Shown: positions 36,612 to 47,981, counted from the first letter of the stretch. The stretch: 64,000 bases of DNA from Mycolicibacterium porcinum (GCA_001942045.1 MSTD01000002.1:247790-311789); one strand, 5' to 3'. Notes: generated by a model from the sequence alone, not told the origin. Program-made: numbers and translations.

Positions 36612-37569
36612 CATCGCCGAACACCGCCGGAATCAGCCGATTGAAAATGTCGGCGCGCTCCCATTGCAGGAAGTGACCGGCACCCGGAACCACCAGTGGC
36701 CCAATCCGATTGAGAAACGCCCGCTCGCAGCGGGGAACGAAGTCCTCCCCGACCACATGATCGTCGGGGCCGTAGAGCACCAGCGTGGGAATGTCCACGG
36801 CGTCCATCAGCGGGATCTCGGACATATTGCGGCCGTAGGCGAGTTGATAGGACGCCCAGCCAGCCCGTAGCCGCGCCTCGTCGGCGAACGGCTGGGTCAT
36901 GAAATCCACATCGGCCTGGGCAAATGCGTATGCCGAGCCCCACAACCGATTGGTGTACATCGCGGCTACCCACTGCCGGCGCGCCTCGGGTGTGGGCAGC
37001 ATCGCGGCGAGTTCGTCCGGGAAGGCACCCTGCATCCAGCGGTAGTCACCCGTGGGATCGGCGGCGCCGCCGACCGACCCCGGATGCTGGGTGCCGATGC
37101 CCGAGTAGTCGACCGCCATGGGCGGGACGGTGTTGAACACGCAGAAACGGGTGACGAATCCCGGGAACCGGTGGATCAGATCGGTACTCACGACCGCCCC
37201 GACATCGCTCGCCGCGATCAGGCAGGACTCGTGACCCAGCTCGTCATGCACCAACGCGTACAGGTCGCGGGAGTACGTCACGATGTCGTGCTGATCATCG
37301 GGCGGGATCGAACTGTCGCCCATCCCGCGCAGGTCCGGGACGATGACCTCGAAGCCCGCAGCAGCCAGGGCCTCGATGTTGCGCCACCAGATCCGCTTGG
37401 TCTCGGGATACCCGTGCACCAGCAGGAGCGGCACCCCGCCGATGCCCTCGCGGACGAACGCCAGCGAAACCCCTTCGGCGACAACAGCAGTATGGATGGT
37501 GAACGCGTCAGCGGCCGGTGCCGGAGGCTGCGCCGGCCGCTGACGCGGGTCGTAACGGAAATCCGCCAT
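36556..37569 (-). CDS. Alpha/beta hydrolase, epoxide-hydrolase-like
   Basis: 337 residues. The oxyanion motif HGYPE (52-56) is typical of epoxide hydrolases. The nucleophile is probably Asp122 in IAASDVGAVV, where serine would occur in esterases. VLYGPDDHVVG supplies the acid and VPGAGHFLQWE the catalytic histidine. Epoxide hydrolases open epoxides to diols; dehalogenase activity is an alternative with the same catalytic residues. The gene lies just downstream of an N-acyl-D-amino-acid deacylase on the same strand (18 bp apart). Confidence 0.8.
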   Translation of the reverse strand: MADFRYDPRQRPAQPPAPAADAFTIHTAVVAEGVSLAFVREGIGGVPLLLVHGYPETKRIWWRNIEALAAAGFEVIVPDLRGMGDSSIPPDDQHDIVTYSRDLYALVHDELGHESCLIAASDVGAVVSTDLIHRFPGFVTRFCVFNTVPPMAVDYSGIGTQHPGSVGGAADPTGDYRWMQGAFPDELAAMLPTPEARRQWVAAMYTNRLWGSAYAFAQADVDFMTQPFADEARLRAGWASYQLAYGRNMSEIPLMDAVDIPTLVLYGPDDHVVGEDFVPRCERAFLNRIGPLVVPGAGHFLQWERADIFNRLIPAVFGDVIARHRPAEPESRRPASV

Positions 37570-37587
37570 GGAGAAAGACCCTACGGC

Positions 37588-39348
<1,761 letters not shown>

Positions 39349-39375
39349 GTTTTTGCTCCCTTGAGGCGTGGAGGC

Positions 39376-39418
39376 CGCTACGGTCGCAATGTAACACCGT
39401 TACATTGCGACCGTAGCG
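39376..39418. promoter_or_regulatory. Perfect 43-bp inverted repeat between deacylase and Rieske genes
   Basis: Arms of 19 bp (39376-39394 and 39400-39418) are perfectly complementary around the 5-nt centre CACCG. The inner core TGTAACACCGTTACA has the look of a TetR operator. It lies 27 bp from the deacylase start and 29 bp from the Rieske start, so one bound dimer could silence both directions. The TetR gene at 40785 in this cluster is the obvious candidate. Confidence 0.7.
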
Positions 39419-39447
39419 AGTTTGTCCTTCTCAGCGGGAGGCTTCCC

Positions 39448-40788
39448 ATGACCCACAGCTCCACCAACACCTACACCGACAACCCGCGGCGGGACGACGC
39501 GATCGGCGACCCGCCGGCGCGCCCCACCCTGGTGCCGGCCGACCGCTACATCTCACCGTCGTTCGCCCAGCTCGAAATGGCACGCATGTGGCCGCGCGTG
39601 TGGCAGCAGGCGTGCACGGTCGATCATGTGGCCGAGCCGGGCGACTACTTCGAATACCGTTGCGGTCCCTACTCGGTGCTGATCGTCCGCGGGGACGACG
39701 GTGAGTTGCGCGCCTTTCAGAACGCCTGCCGCCACCGCGGCAACGCCCTGTGCACCGGTGCCGGTTCGTCGCTGCGGGAGCTGAAGTGCGGCTACCACGG
39801 CTGGACGTGGGACCTGGCCGGCACGCTGAAGCGGATCCCGAACCGCAAGGGGTTCGGCACGGTGCACATGTCGGAGTTTCCGCTGACACCGGTACAGGTC
39901 GACACCTGGGAACGGCTGGTCTTCGTCAACCTCGACCTCGACGCGATGCCCCTGGCCGACTATCTGGAGGCGGTCCCGGGCGACATCGCCTGGTGCGGAC
40001 TCGGCGACTTCCGTTGCTACGCAACGATGACCATCGACGTCGACGCCAACTGGAAGACCATCGCCGACGGGTTCAGCGAGACCTATCACATTCAGACATT
40101 GCACCCCGAGCTGCACCGATGCATGGACGATGTCTATGCCCCGCAGACGATTTGGGGGCATGCCGGTAAGTCCGAACAGTTGTATGGCGTGCCGAGCCCG
40201 CAGCTCAAGGACCGCCTGACCGACGCCGACGTATGGGACGCCTACGTCTGCACCCAGGGAGCATTGATGGGTGTCGCGGAGGGCACCCCGTTTCCGGTAG
40301 GCGACTACGACGGTCGACCGGTGTCCGCTGTGATCAGCGAGTACACAAGAGCTTTCGCGGCCCAACGCGGTGTCGATCTCAGCTGGGCCAGCGCAGACCA
40401 GATGATGCGACTTCATCAGTACAACGTATTTCCGAACATGACACTGCTGACCAACGCCGATCATCTGACGGTCATGACCTCCCGGCCCGGCCCGGATCCT
40501 GATCACGGCGAACTCGTCATGATGCTGTGGACGCGGATGCCGCCCGGCGCGCCGCGAACGAAGCCGGCCGATGTCCGACTGACGGCAGAGGAGGCACACC
40601 CCGGTGTGGTGCTGACCCAGGACATCGCGGTACTGGCGGGACTTCAGCGTGGCATGCACCAGCCTGGATTCACACATCTGACGCTGTCCAACGAGGAACG
40701 TCGGGTCATCAACATGCACCGCAATCTCGAGCGCTACCTCGACCTGCCCGAGGCCGAACGCATCCGCGAGGCGGAAGCCGGCGGATGA
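39448..40788 (+). CDS. Rieske-type aromatic-ring-hydroxylating dioxygenase, alpha subunit
   Basis: 446 residues. The Rieske [2Fe-2S] ligands are C94-R-H96 in QNACRHRGNAL and C114/H117 in KCGYHGWTWD. The mononuclear iron site includes H214 and H219 in SETYHIQTLHPE. These enzymes hydroxylate or demethylate aromatic or alicyclic substrates using electrons from a reductase; no ferredoxin or reductase partner is adjacent. GCGGGAGG precedes the ATG at 39448. The stop overlaps the TetR start, forming a dioxygenase-regulator-luciferase-like operon. Confidence 0.9.
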   Translation: MTHSSTNTYTDNPRRDDAIGDPPARPTLVPADRYISPSFAQLEMARMWPRVWQQACTVDHVAEPGDYFEYRCGPYSVLIVRGDDGELRAFQNACRHRGNALCTGAGSSLRELKCGYHGWTWDLAGTLKRIPNRKGFGTVHMSEFPLTPVQVDTWERLVFVNLDLDAMPLADYLEAVPGDIAWCGLGDFRCYATMTIDVDANWKTIADGFSETYHIQTLHPELHRCMDDVYAPQTIWGHAGKSEQLYGVPSPQLKDRLTDADVWDAYVCTQGALMGVAEGTPFPVGDYDGRPVSAVISEYTRAFAAQRGVDLSWASADQMMRLHQYNVFPNMTLLTNADHLTVMTSRPGPDPDHGELVMMLWTRMPPGAPRTKPADVRLTAEEAHPGVVLTQDIAVLAGLQRGMHQPGFTHLTLSNEERRVINMHRNLERYLDLPEAERIREAEAGG

Positions 40789-41450
40789 GTCCCAAGGCAA
40801 AGCCGATCGACGCCGATGTCATCCTCGACGCGGCCGCGAGCCTCATCGAATCCGATGGGGTGGAGGCATTCTCGATGCGCGGGCTCGCCGAGCGGATCGG
40901 CGTGGCCGTCACGTCGATCTACTGGCACGTCGGCGGCCGAGATGCGCTCTTCGACAGCCTGGTCGACCGCCTGATCGCCGAGATGGCCGGGCTGCCGAAT
41001 GTGGGCGAGGATCCGGTGGATCGGATTGCCTCGCTGGCGCGCAATCAGCGCGGCCTGCTGATCCGCCGCCAGCATCTGCTGGCCATCGCCCACGAGCGCG
41101 ACCGAACGCCGACGTTGTTCCTGCCGGTCCAGCAGAAGCTGGCGGCCGAACTAGCCGAGATGGGTGTTACCGGGGCCCACGCCGCACTGGTACTCCGCGC
41201 AGTGGAGGTCCACGTGGTCTCCTCGTCGGTGATGCTGTTCTCGGCCGTGCGAGGCCCCCGGCACCAGGAGGAGGACCCATCTCTGTGGACCGCCGACTGG
41301 CCCGATCAGGCGCTCGTTGAGGCACTTCAATCTCCAACGGACTACGACGCGGTGTTCGAGTACGGCCTGGGCGCGCTGCTGGCGGCGCTGGGGAACACCG
41401 CAGCCGACCAACCACTCACCCGCGATGCCGAAGACCAACGAACAACCTGA
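40785..41450 (+). CDS. TetR-family transcriptional regulator of the catabolic cluster
   Basis: 221 residues. The helix-turn-helix is FSMRGLAERIGVAVTSIYWH, preceded by ADVILDAAASLIESDG; the C-terminal region resembles the TetR_C tetracycline-repressor-like type. The ATG at 40785 overlaps the Rieske gene stop (ATGA), so it is translated with the dioxygenase. A regulator inside its own operon suits negative feedback through the palindrome at 39376. A luciferase-like gene follows 30 bp later. Confidence 0.86.
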   Translation: MSPKAKPIDADVILDAAASLIESDGVEAFSMRGLAERIGVAVTSIYWHVGGRDALFDSLVDRLIAEMAGLPNVGEDPVDRIASLARNQRGLLIRRQHLLAIAHERDRTPTLFLPVQQKLAAELAEMGVTGAHAALVLRAVEVHVVSSSVMLFSAVRGPRHQEEDPSLWTADWPDQALVEALQSPTDYDAVFEYGLGALLAALGNTAADQPLTRDAEDQRTT

Positions 41451-41480
41451 GCGACAAACTGATACGAGAAGGATGACCAC

Positions 41481-42647
41481 ATGCGTTTCGGAAACTTCAT
41501 GGCCCCGTTCCACCCGGTCGGGCAGAACCCGACGCTCGCCATCGAGCGAGACCTCGCCCTGATCGCGGCCATGGACCGTCTGGGCTTCGAGGAGGCGTGG
41601 ATCGGCGAACATCATTCCGCCGGGTTTGAGATCATCTCGTCGCCCGAGGTCTTTATCGCCGTCGCCGCGGAGCGGACCAAGCACATCAAGCTCGGCACCG
41701 GCGTCAGTTCTTTGCCGTACCACAACCCGTTGATGCTGGCCGACCGTATGGTCCTGCTCGACCACCTGACGCGCGGCCGGGTGATGCTCGGGTGCGGCCC
41801 TGGCCAGCTCACCTCTGACGCGCACATGCTGGGGATCCCGGCCGACGAGCAGCGGCCACGCATGGAGCAGAGCCTCGACGCGATCATGCGGCTGCTCCGC
41901 GGCGAGATCGTCACCATGGACACCGACGGATTCACCCTGCAGGATGCGCGTCTGCAACTGAAGCCATACAGCGACCCGTGCTTCGACGTCGCTGTCGCAG
42001 CGTCGTTCTCGCCCACCGGCCCGCGCGGTGCAGGCAAGCACGGCATCGGCATGTTATCGATCGCGGCCACCGCCAAGCAGGGCATGGACCTGCTTGCCCA
42101 TCATTGGAAGACATGGGAGGACGTGGCGCACGAGCATGGCCACGTCGCCGACCGCTCGAAGTGGCGGCTGGTCGGCCCGATGCACCTGGCCGACACCCGT
42201 GAACAGGCAGAGCGCGACGTCGAGTACGGCATCGCGCAGTTCTCCCGATACTTCACCCACATCCTGCCCGCAGGCCCGGTGCAGGGCGACACACCGGCAG
42301 AGATCATCGCCAACAATCGGGAATCCGGCTTCGCAGTGATCGGCACCCCGGACGACGCTGTGGCCAAGATCGAGGAATTGATCGAGGCGAGCGATGGCGG
42401 GTTCGGGGCATTTCTGCTCTTCGACCACGACTGGGCCCCGCCCGCCGCAAAGCTGCACAGCTACGAACTGTTCGCACAGTATGTGATACCGCACTTCACC
42501 GGTCAGCTCACCGGACCGGCCGAGTCCTACGACTGGGTCGTGGGCAGTGGGACCGAGTTCGTGGACCAGGCAGCACACGCTATCGGCAAAGCGATCGACG
42601 ATCACGCCGCCGAGCAAGCCGCCAAACAGACCTCCAAGGTCTCGTAG
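41481..42647 (+). CDS. LLM-class flavin-dependent monooxygenase (LimB/alkanal-type)
   Basis: 388 residues. Luciferase-like signatures include MRFGNFMAPFHPVGQNPTLA at the N-terminus, EAWIGEHHSAGFE near residue 37 and HIKLGTGVSSLPYHNP. The C-terminal part ends GFGAFLLFDHDWAPP. The group includes limonene-1,2-monooxygenase-like and F420- or FMN-dependent enzymes. AGAAGGA precedes the ATG. It is the last gene of the Rieske-TetR operon. With the epoxide-hydrolase-like enzyme nearby, epoxidation followed by hydrolysis of a terpene-like substrate is a plausible but unproven route. Confidence 0.83.
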   Translation: MRFGNFMAPFHPVGQNPTLAIERDLALIAAMDRLGFEEAWIGEHHSAGFEIISSPEVFIAVAAERTKHIKLGTGVSSLPYHNPLMLADRMVLLDHLTRGRVMLGCGPGQLTSDAHMLGIPADEQRPRMEQSLDAIMRLLRGEIVTMDTDGFTLQDARLQLKPYSDPCFDVAVAASFSPTGPRGAGKHGIGMLSIAATAKQGMDLLAHHWKTWEDVAHEHGHVADRSKWRLVGPMHLADTREQAERDVEYGIAQFSRYFTHILPAGPVQGDTPAEIIANNRESGFAVIGTPDDAVAKIEELIEASDGGFGAFLLFDHDWAPPAAKLHSYELFAQYVIPHFTGQLTGPAESYDWVVGSGTEFVDQAAHAIGKAIDDHAAEQAAKQTSKVS

Positions 42648-42663
42648 GCGACCGGGGCTGAGA

Positions 42664-44103
42664 TCAGGGCAGCACCGTCTTCATCAGCATGACGTTGTAG
42701 GCCGACCACAGCGACAGGTTGTAGTACAGCTCCTTGCCCGTGGACCAGGGGTGCAGATACGGCGCGTAGATCCCGCCGGGGATCTGTGACGAGGGCGCGA
42801 TCAGCTGCTCGGGACCCCACGGACCCTGCGGCGCGGGCGCGGTCCGCATCACCACATCGTTGGCACCGTTGCCGTACAACACCAGGTATTGCTTGAGATA
42901 CGTGTTGTACTGGGCCGACATCTCACTCACCGGACCGGGGATCACCGGCGTCGCCGCGGCCGGATTACCCGGCACCCAGGCGTTGTTGTCGGCGTTGAAG
43001 TATTCGTATTTCGTCAGATCCGGGATGAACGCCGGCGACACCCGCGCGATGTACGCCGACCCGCCGCGCCCGTTCGGGGTGCCGAACGTGTAGATGTACG
43101 GATCACCCGGACCCGGCTTGAGGAACGCGCCCATCTGGAAGTTCTCGTTGCCTCCCCCGGGAGTACGGATGGTCCCCGGGTAGACGCCCCAGTTCTCACC
43201 GTTGTCCGGCGACATCGCGATCGCCGAGAAGTTGGTCGACCACGCTCCCGGGCTGTCCCAGTTCCGGATCGACATGAAGTTCAGATACTGGTTGCGCCCG
43301 ACCGAGATTCCCGCGGTCGGGATGATGCCGGTCTCCTCCGGCGCCCGGCCGATGCTGTTGATGATCTGCTTCGAAATGCCTTGGCGCCAGACCGGCGAAC
43401 CCGAGTACTTGTTGGCCACGACACCGTCGGGCACCGCGATGGTCCGCGACAGCGAACCGTCTTGGCTGCGGAACAGCGCGTTGTACCGCCATTGCTTACC
43501 GGGAATGCCGCAGTATCCGTTGGTGTCGCCGAACGCCATCAACACCTGGCGGTTCACCGGATCGCCGTTGTCCCACATGATTCCGAGGTCGGTGCCGGTG
43601 ATGGCGAAGCGCTTGATGGTCTGGTTGGGGCTGTCCGGACCCGTCACCCACCCGACGATCGACGTGCCGGGAGGCGCCGCGGGCGCGGGTTGCGCGGCGG
43701 GAGCCGGGGCGGGCTGAGGTGCCGCAGGCGCCGGAGCCGGCTGCGCCGCATTCGGGACGGGCTGGGCGCCACCGGGATTGGGTGCCGGGACCACGGCCGC
43801 CTTCTGCCTGACCTGCCCGCTGTTCGGCATCAGCGCCTTCAGGAGCGCCAACGGCAACTGCCCGAGCTTGGGCAGCGGAGCGCGATCGTTGGCTCCGACG
43901 GGCATGTGTCCGATCGGGCGGTTGAGCGGGGCGAGCCGGGACGGCTTCGGGATCTGAAAGGCCTGGTTCGGGAGGGGTTGCGCGGCCGCGGCAGCACCCT
44001 CGCAGGGTTCGGCCGATGCCGAAGGCGCCACGCCGACGGCGACGACAAGTCCGATTGCGGCCGCCGCTGCCATCGTCGAAGCACCTCGAGGACGTCGCGA
44101 CAT
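42664..44103 (-). CDS. Secreted DUF4185 protein, candidate endo-D-arabinanase (GH183-like)
   Basis: 479 residues. A signal peptide ends at SASA-EP, followed by about 115 residues of Pro/Ala-rich linker and then a catalytic-looking domain with PNQTIKRFAITGTDLGIMWD, VLMAFGDTNGYCG and MSPDNGENWGVYPGT, consistent with the beta-propeller DUF4185 family. From the literature as I recall it, some DUF4185 proteins were assigned to GH183 and cleave D-arabinan, a component of arabinogalactan and lipoarabinomannan. Whether this one is active is inference. The ATG at 44103 is chosen over an upstream start because GGAAGG precedes it. Confidence 0.75.
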   Translation of the reverse strand: MSRRPRGASTMAAAAAIGLVVAVGVAPSASAEPCEGAAAAAQPLPNQAFQIPKPSRLAPLNRPIGHMPVGANDRAPLPKLGQLPLALLKALMPNSGQVRQKAAVVPAPNPGGAQPVPNAAQPAPAPAAPQPAPAPAAQPAPAAPPGTSIVGWVTGPDSPNQTIKRFAITGTDLGIMWDNGDPVNRQVLMAFGDTNGYCGIPGKQWRYNALFRSQDGSLSRTIAVPDGVVANKYSGSPVWRQGISKQIINSIGRAPEETGIIPTAGISVGRNQYLNFMSIRNWDSPGAWSTNFSAIAMSPDNGENWGVYPGTIRTPGGGNENFQMGAFLKPGPGDPYIYTFGTPNGRGGSAYIARVSPAFIPDLTKYEYFNADNNAWVPGNPAAATPVIPGPVSEMSAQYNTYLKQYLVLYGNGANDVVMRTAPAPQGPWGPEQLIAPSSQIPGGIYAPYLHPWSTGKELYYNLSLWSAYNVMLMKTVLP

Positions 44104-44430
44104 GTCACACCTTCCCAAGGCAGGGACGTCGACATGACGTCACAGTTGGCTGATGTGACGTTAGTGATCAATGTTGCCGATGGGACCAGCGATGCACCGA
44201 TAGGTACCGTCCCGTGACCGTGTCGCAACCGAGCCGGCGTGTTGCTGTCCCGGCAGGTGCGGTGGACACCGGGGCAAAGCTGGCGACGTTTCGCTCAACG
44301 TGATTCTCGCTGGCTATGTGGCTGTGTGCAGGTTACTTCCCGCTGCTCATCGCCGTACCCGCCCCAATCCTTGCCATCCTGGCTACGGTGGGCAGTGGTG
44401 GAACTATCGAACCGAACGAGAGGGATCACC
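44104..44430. promoter_or_regulatory. Divergent intergenic region with inverted repeat
   Basis: 327 bp between the DUF4185 gene and the 32-codon gene. It holds a perfect 8-bp inverted repeat, ACGTCACA at 44137-44144 and TGTGACGT at 44154-44161 with a 9-nt spacer, 34 bp upstream of the DUF4185 start. No other gene is apparent in it. The repeat is a plausible operator for the DUF4185 gene. Confidence 0.45.
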
Positions 44431-44529
44431 ATGGCAGGAAGCTTCGATCCGAAAAAGGGCGGCAAATTCGAGCCGACCACCAAAGCCAAGCCGCCGCCAC
44501 CGCCGCGGCCTGGAGGCAACAAGAAGTAG
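44431..44529 (+). CDS. 32-residue basic, proline-rich microprotein
   Basis: MAGSFDPKKGGKFEPTTKAK followed by five prolines and RPGGNKK. GAGAGGG at 44419-44425 lies 5 bp before the ATG, and a strong 16-bp hairpin follows the stop after 7 bp, which supports a real transcription unit. The peptide is lysine-rich, lacks hydrophobic stretches and is probably unstructured. I know no function. Confidence 0.5.
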   Translation: MAGSFDPKKGGKFEPTTKAKPPPPPRPGGNKK

Positions 44530-44536
44530 TCAAACC

Positions 44537-44581
44537 AAACTGCCCATGTGCGAGGGTTTCCGGCCCGCACATGGGCAGTTT
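44537..44581. terminator. Bidirectional intrinsic terminator
   Basis: Perfect 16-bp stem (AAACTGCCCATGTGCG at 44537-44552 pairing with 44566-44581) and 13-nt loop, with A- and T-rich ends on both sides. It lies between two convergent genes and can serve both. Confidence 0.85.
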
Positions 44582-44591
44582 CGTTTGCGGG

Positions 44592-44864
44592 TCAGCTACA
44601 GACCTGGACCAACCGGAACGGTCCGGTGGCGCAGATCGACGGCGGTCCGTAGCCGCCGTAACCCCAACCGGCCCCGTAGGCGGGAGGCGGTGGCGGCGGG
44701 ACCCACGGGCCGGGGCCGTGACCCCACCCCGGGTGCTCCGCCCAACCCACTCCCGGCCCGGCGACCTGGGCAGGCGCGGCATTGGCCACCCCCGTACCGA
44801 TACCCAGCGCGGCCAGGCCCAATGCGCCGGCCGCCACGGCGCTGATGGCGATGGACTTCAACAT
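44592..44864 (-). CDS. Small secreted Pro/Gly-rich protein
   Basis: 90 residues. The signal peptide MLKSIAISAVAAGALGLAAL ends near VANA-AP. The mature region is rich in Gly, Pro, Trp and Tyr (GWAEHPGWGHGPGPWVPPPP) and ends in a two-cysteine segment (PPSICATGPFRLVQVCS), which could form a disulfide. Similar small exported proteins are numerous in mycobacteria, with no known role. The ATG at 44864 is 8 bp after AGAGGGG. An IdeR-like half site lies about 92 bp upstream. Confidence 0.72.
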   Translation of the reverse strand: MLKSIAISAVAAGALGLAALGIGTGVANAAPAQVAGPGVGWAEHPGWGHGPGPWVPPPPPPAYGAGWGYGGYGPPSICATGPFRLVQVCS

Positions 44865-44978
44865 CTTCCACACCCCTCTGACTTGCAGAACCCAGACTGT
44901 GGATCGCCCCGTCGGTCCAGAGTCAGCGGAAGCGGATCTGTCCGGCTTCCACCAATTAGGTTAGTCCTGCTTATTAAG

Positions 44979-47837
44979 TCAGAGCTGTGCAGAGGCTTTG
45001 TATGTCGGCTCCCGGCGAAGCGCCGCCAGGCGCCGCTTGGACGCTGCCGACTGGACCACCTGCGGCCACCAGAACCACCGGCCCATCAACGCCGCGATCG
45101 CCGGGGTCATGAACGACCGCACGATGAGGGTGTCGAACAGCAGCCCCAGTGCGATGGTGGTGCCCACCTGTGCCATCACCTTGAGGTCACTGAACGCGAA
45201 CGACGCCATGGTGAAGGCGAACACCAGACCCGCCGAGGTCACCACCGAACCGGTTCCCGCCATTGCCCGGATGATGCCGGTCTTCAGGCCGCCCGACAGT
45301 TCCTCCTTGAATCTGGACACCAGCAGCAGGTTGTAGTCGGAGCCGACGGCCAGCAGCAGGATGACCGACATCGCCAGCACCATCCAGTGCAGTTCCAGGC
45401 CGAGCAGATGCTGCCAGACGAGCACGGACAATCCGAATGACGCACCCAGCGACAACAGCACCGTACCGACGATCACCGCAGCCGCCACCACGCTGCGCGT
45501 GATGAGCAGCATGATGATGAAAATCAGTGATACCGCGGCGATTCCGGCGATCAGCAGATCGTAGAACGACCCGTCTTTCATGTCCTTGTATGTGGCCGCG
45601 GTGCCGGCCAGATAGATCTTGGAACCTTCCAGCGGCGTGCCCTTGAGCGCTTCCTTGGCCGCCAGCTTGATCGGCTCCACATGGCCGACGCCCTCCGGCG
45701 TCGCAGGATCGCCCTCATGGCTGATGATGAACCGCACCGACTTTCCGTCGGGCGACAGGAAGTTCTTCATGCCACGCTTGAAGTCCTTGTTGTCGAAGGC
45801 TTCCGGCGGGAGATAGAACGTGTCGTCGTTGCGGGCCTCGTCGAAGGCCTTGCCCATCGCCGTCGAGTTCTCCTGCATGGCGGCCATCTGATCCTGCTGA
45901 CCGGCCTGCGTGGACCGCTGCGTCAGCATCATCGTCTTCATGGTCTTCATCGACTCGATCTGCTGCGGCATCAACGCGACCAACTGCGGCATCAACGTGT
46001 CGAGCCGCTCCATGTCGGGCAGGAGCTTCTGAATGTCGTCGGTCATGGTGTCGACGCCGTCAAGGGTGTCGAAGATCGACCGGATCGACCAGCACACCGG
46101 GATGTCCGCGCAGTGCGGCTCCCAGTAGAAGTAGTTGCGGATGGGGCGTAGCCAGTCGTCGAAATCCGATATGTTGTCCCGTAATTCGGCGATGTCGATC
46201 GTCATCGCCTTCATCTTGGTCACCATCGAGTGCGTGGTGTCGGCCATCTGCTGAGTCAGCCGCGCCGTCTCCTCCAGAGTGTCGATGCTCTTCTGCATCT
46301 CGTCGGCCTGGACCAGCATGTCGGCCATCCGGTCCTGCTGGTACTTCCGGTTCATCGTGTTGGTCGTGCCCTGCCGGCTCAACAGAAACGGGATGCTCGT
46401 GTGCTCTATCGGGCGGCCGTTGGGTCGAGTGATCGCCTGGACCCGGGAGATGCCGGGCACCCGGACCACCCCCTTGGCGATCTTGTCGATGATCAGGAAG
46501 TCCGCCGGATTCCGCAGGTCGTGGTCAGCCTCGATCATGAGCAGTTCCGGGTTCATCCGCGCGGCACTGAAATGCCGTTCGGCAGCGGCATATCCGACAT
46601 TCGCCGCCAGATCCGAGGGCAGATACTTGCGGGCGTCGTAATTGGTCTTGTACCCCGGCAGGGTGAGCAGGCCGATGAGCGCCAGCCCCAGGGTGGCGGC
46701 CAGGATCGGCCCGGGCCACCGCACCACTGCGATACCGACCCGCCGCCAACCCCGCGACCGGATGCTGCGCTTGGGCTCGAAACGTCCGAACCTGCTACCG
46801 ATCACGATGACCGCCGGACCCATCGTCAGCGCGGCGATGACCGCGACGAACGTGCCCACCGCACACGGCACGCCCATGGTCTGGAAGTACGGCAGGCGCG
46901 TGAAGCTGAGGCACAGCATCGCACCGGCGATCGTCATCCCGGAACCCAGAACCACGTGCGCGGTTCCGCGAAACATCGTGTAGTAGGCGGTCTCTCGATC
47001 TTCGCCGGCGCCACGCGCCTCTTGATAGCGACCGATCGCGAAGATCGCATAATCGGTGCCTGCCGCGATCACCATCAAGGTCAGCAGGTTGACCGCGAAC
47101 GTCGACAATCCGATCACCCCGGTGTGGGCCAGGAACGCCACGATGCCGCGGGCCGCGCCGAGTTCCATGAACACCATGAGGAGCACCAGGATCATGGTGG
47201 CGATCGACCGGTAGACGATCAGCAACATCACCGCGATTACGACGAGCGTGATGGCGGTGACGCGGGCGACGCTCTTGTCACCGGCATGGTGCTGATCCGA
47301 CACCAGCGGAGCCCCGCCGGTCACGTACACCTTGATCCCGGCCGGAGGCGACGACTGATTGACGATGTCTCGCACCGCGGCCACCGAATCGTTGGCCAGC
47401 GTCTCGCCCTGGTTGCCGCGCAGGTAGACCTGAACGTAGGCGGACTTGCCGTCATTGCTCTGCGCACCCGACGCGGTCAGTGGGTCGCCCCAGAAGTCTG
47501 CGACGTGCTGCACGTGGGCGGTGTCGGCCTCGAGCTGATCGACGATGCCGTCGTAATAATGATGGGCGTCGTCGCCCAGGGGTTGCTCACCTTCCAGCAC
47601 CACCATGGCGTTGCTGTCGGAATCGAACTCCTGGAAGTTGGCCCCGATCTTGCGCATGGCGATCATCGCCGGCGCGTCCTTGGCGCTCAGACCGACGGTG
47701 TTCTCCTCGCCGACCTTCTCAAGCGGCGGGACCAGCACGTTGGTCAGGATGGTCAGCGCGACCCAGCCGAGCACGATGGGTACCGCCAGCACCCGGATTG
47801 CCCGGGCTATGCGTGTATGTGGTGCCTTGGTCTGCAC
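44979..47837 (-). CDS. MmpL-family RND transporter
   Basis: 952 residues, typical of the MmpL4/5-like group. Twelve membrane helices form two RND repeats with a large outside loop each. The proton-relay Asp-Tyr pairs are in [18 protein letters not shown] and [20 protein letters not shown]. The second loop has a long helical hairpin ([20 protein letters not shown]). MmpL proteins export cell-wall lipids, siderophores or drugs. The MmpS partner usually encoded beside this group is absent. It lies downstream of the TIGR02206 gene, and a short inverted repeat precedes its start. Confidence 0.9.
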   Translation of the reverse strand: MQTKAPHTRIARAIRVLAVPIVLGWVALTILTNVLVPPLEKVGEENTVGLSAKDAPAMIAMRKIGANFQEFDSDSNAMVVLEGEQPLGDDAHHYYDGIVDQLEADTAHVQHVADFWGDPLTASGAQSNDGKSAYVQVYLRGNQGETLANDSVAAVRDIVNQSSPPAGIKVYVTGGAPLVSDQHHAGDKSVARVTAITLVVIAVMLLIVYRSIATMILVLLMVFMELGAARGIVAFLAHTGVIGLSTFAVNLLTLMVIAAGTDYAIFAIGRYQEARGAGEDRETAYYTMFRGTAHVVLGSGMTIAGAMLCLSFTRLPYFQTMGVPCAVGTFVAVIAALTMGPAVIVIGSRFGRFEPKRSIRSRGWRRVGIAVVRWPGPILAATLGLALIGLLTLPGYKTNYDARKYLPSDLAANVGYAAAERHFSAARMNPELLMIEADHDLRNPADFLIIDKIAKGVVRVPGISRVQAITRPNGRPIEHTSIPFLLSRQGTTNTMNRKYQQDRMADMLVQADEMQKSIDTLEETARLTQQMADTTHSMVTKMKAMTIDIAELRDNISDFDDWLRPIRNYFYWEPHCADIPVCWSIRSIFDTLDGVDTMTDDIQKLLPDMERLDTLMPQLVALMPQQIESMKTMKTMMLTQRSTQAGQQDQMAAMQENSTAMGKAFDEARNDDTFYLPPEAFDNKDFKRGMKNFLSPDGKSVRFIISHEGDPATPEGVGHVEPIKLAAKEALKGTPLEGSKIYLAGTAATYKDMKDGSFYDLLIAGIAAVSLIFIIMLLITRSVVAAAVIVGTVLLSLGASFGLSVLVWQHLLGLELHWMVLAMSVILLLAVGSDYNLLLVSRFKEELSGGLKTGIIRAMAGTGSVVTSAGLVFAFTMASFAFSDLKVMAQVGTTIALGLLFDTLIVRSFMTPAIAALMGRWFWWPQVVQSAASKRRLAALRREPTYKASAQL

Positions 47838-47927
47838 AACCCGCCCCTTCGATCAGGCCACTGTCGCCCGGTGGGACAGGTCGCAAGCGATACACATTCG
47901 CAAACGCGCGTAATATACCTAGCCCGT

Positions 47928-47955
47928 CAAAGTGACGGTGTCAATAATCACTTTG
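47928..47955. promoter_or_regulatory. Inverted repeat upstream of mmpL
   Basis: CAAAGTGA at 47928-47935 and TCACTTTG at 47948-47955 are perfectly complementary with a 12-nt spacer, about 90 bp before the mmpL start. AT content is higher than in neighbours. It is a possible operator for a TetR or MarR regulator; none is adjacent. Confidence 0.45.
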
Positions 47956-47981
47956 CCCGTCAACTGACAGCGATTTCACAG

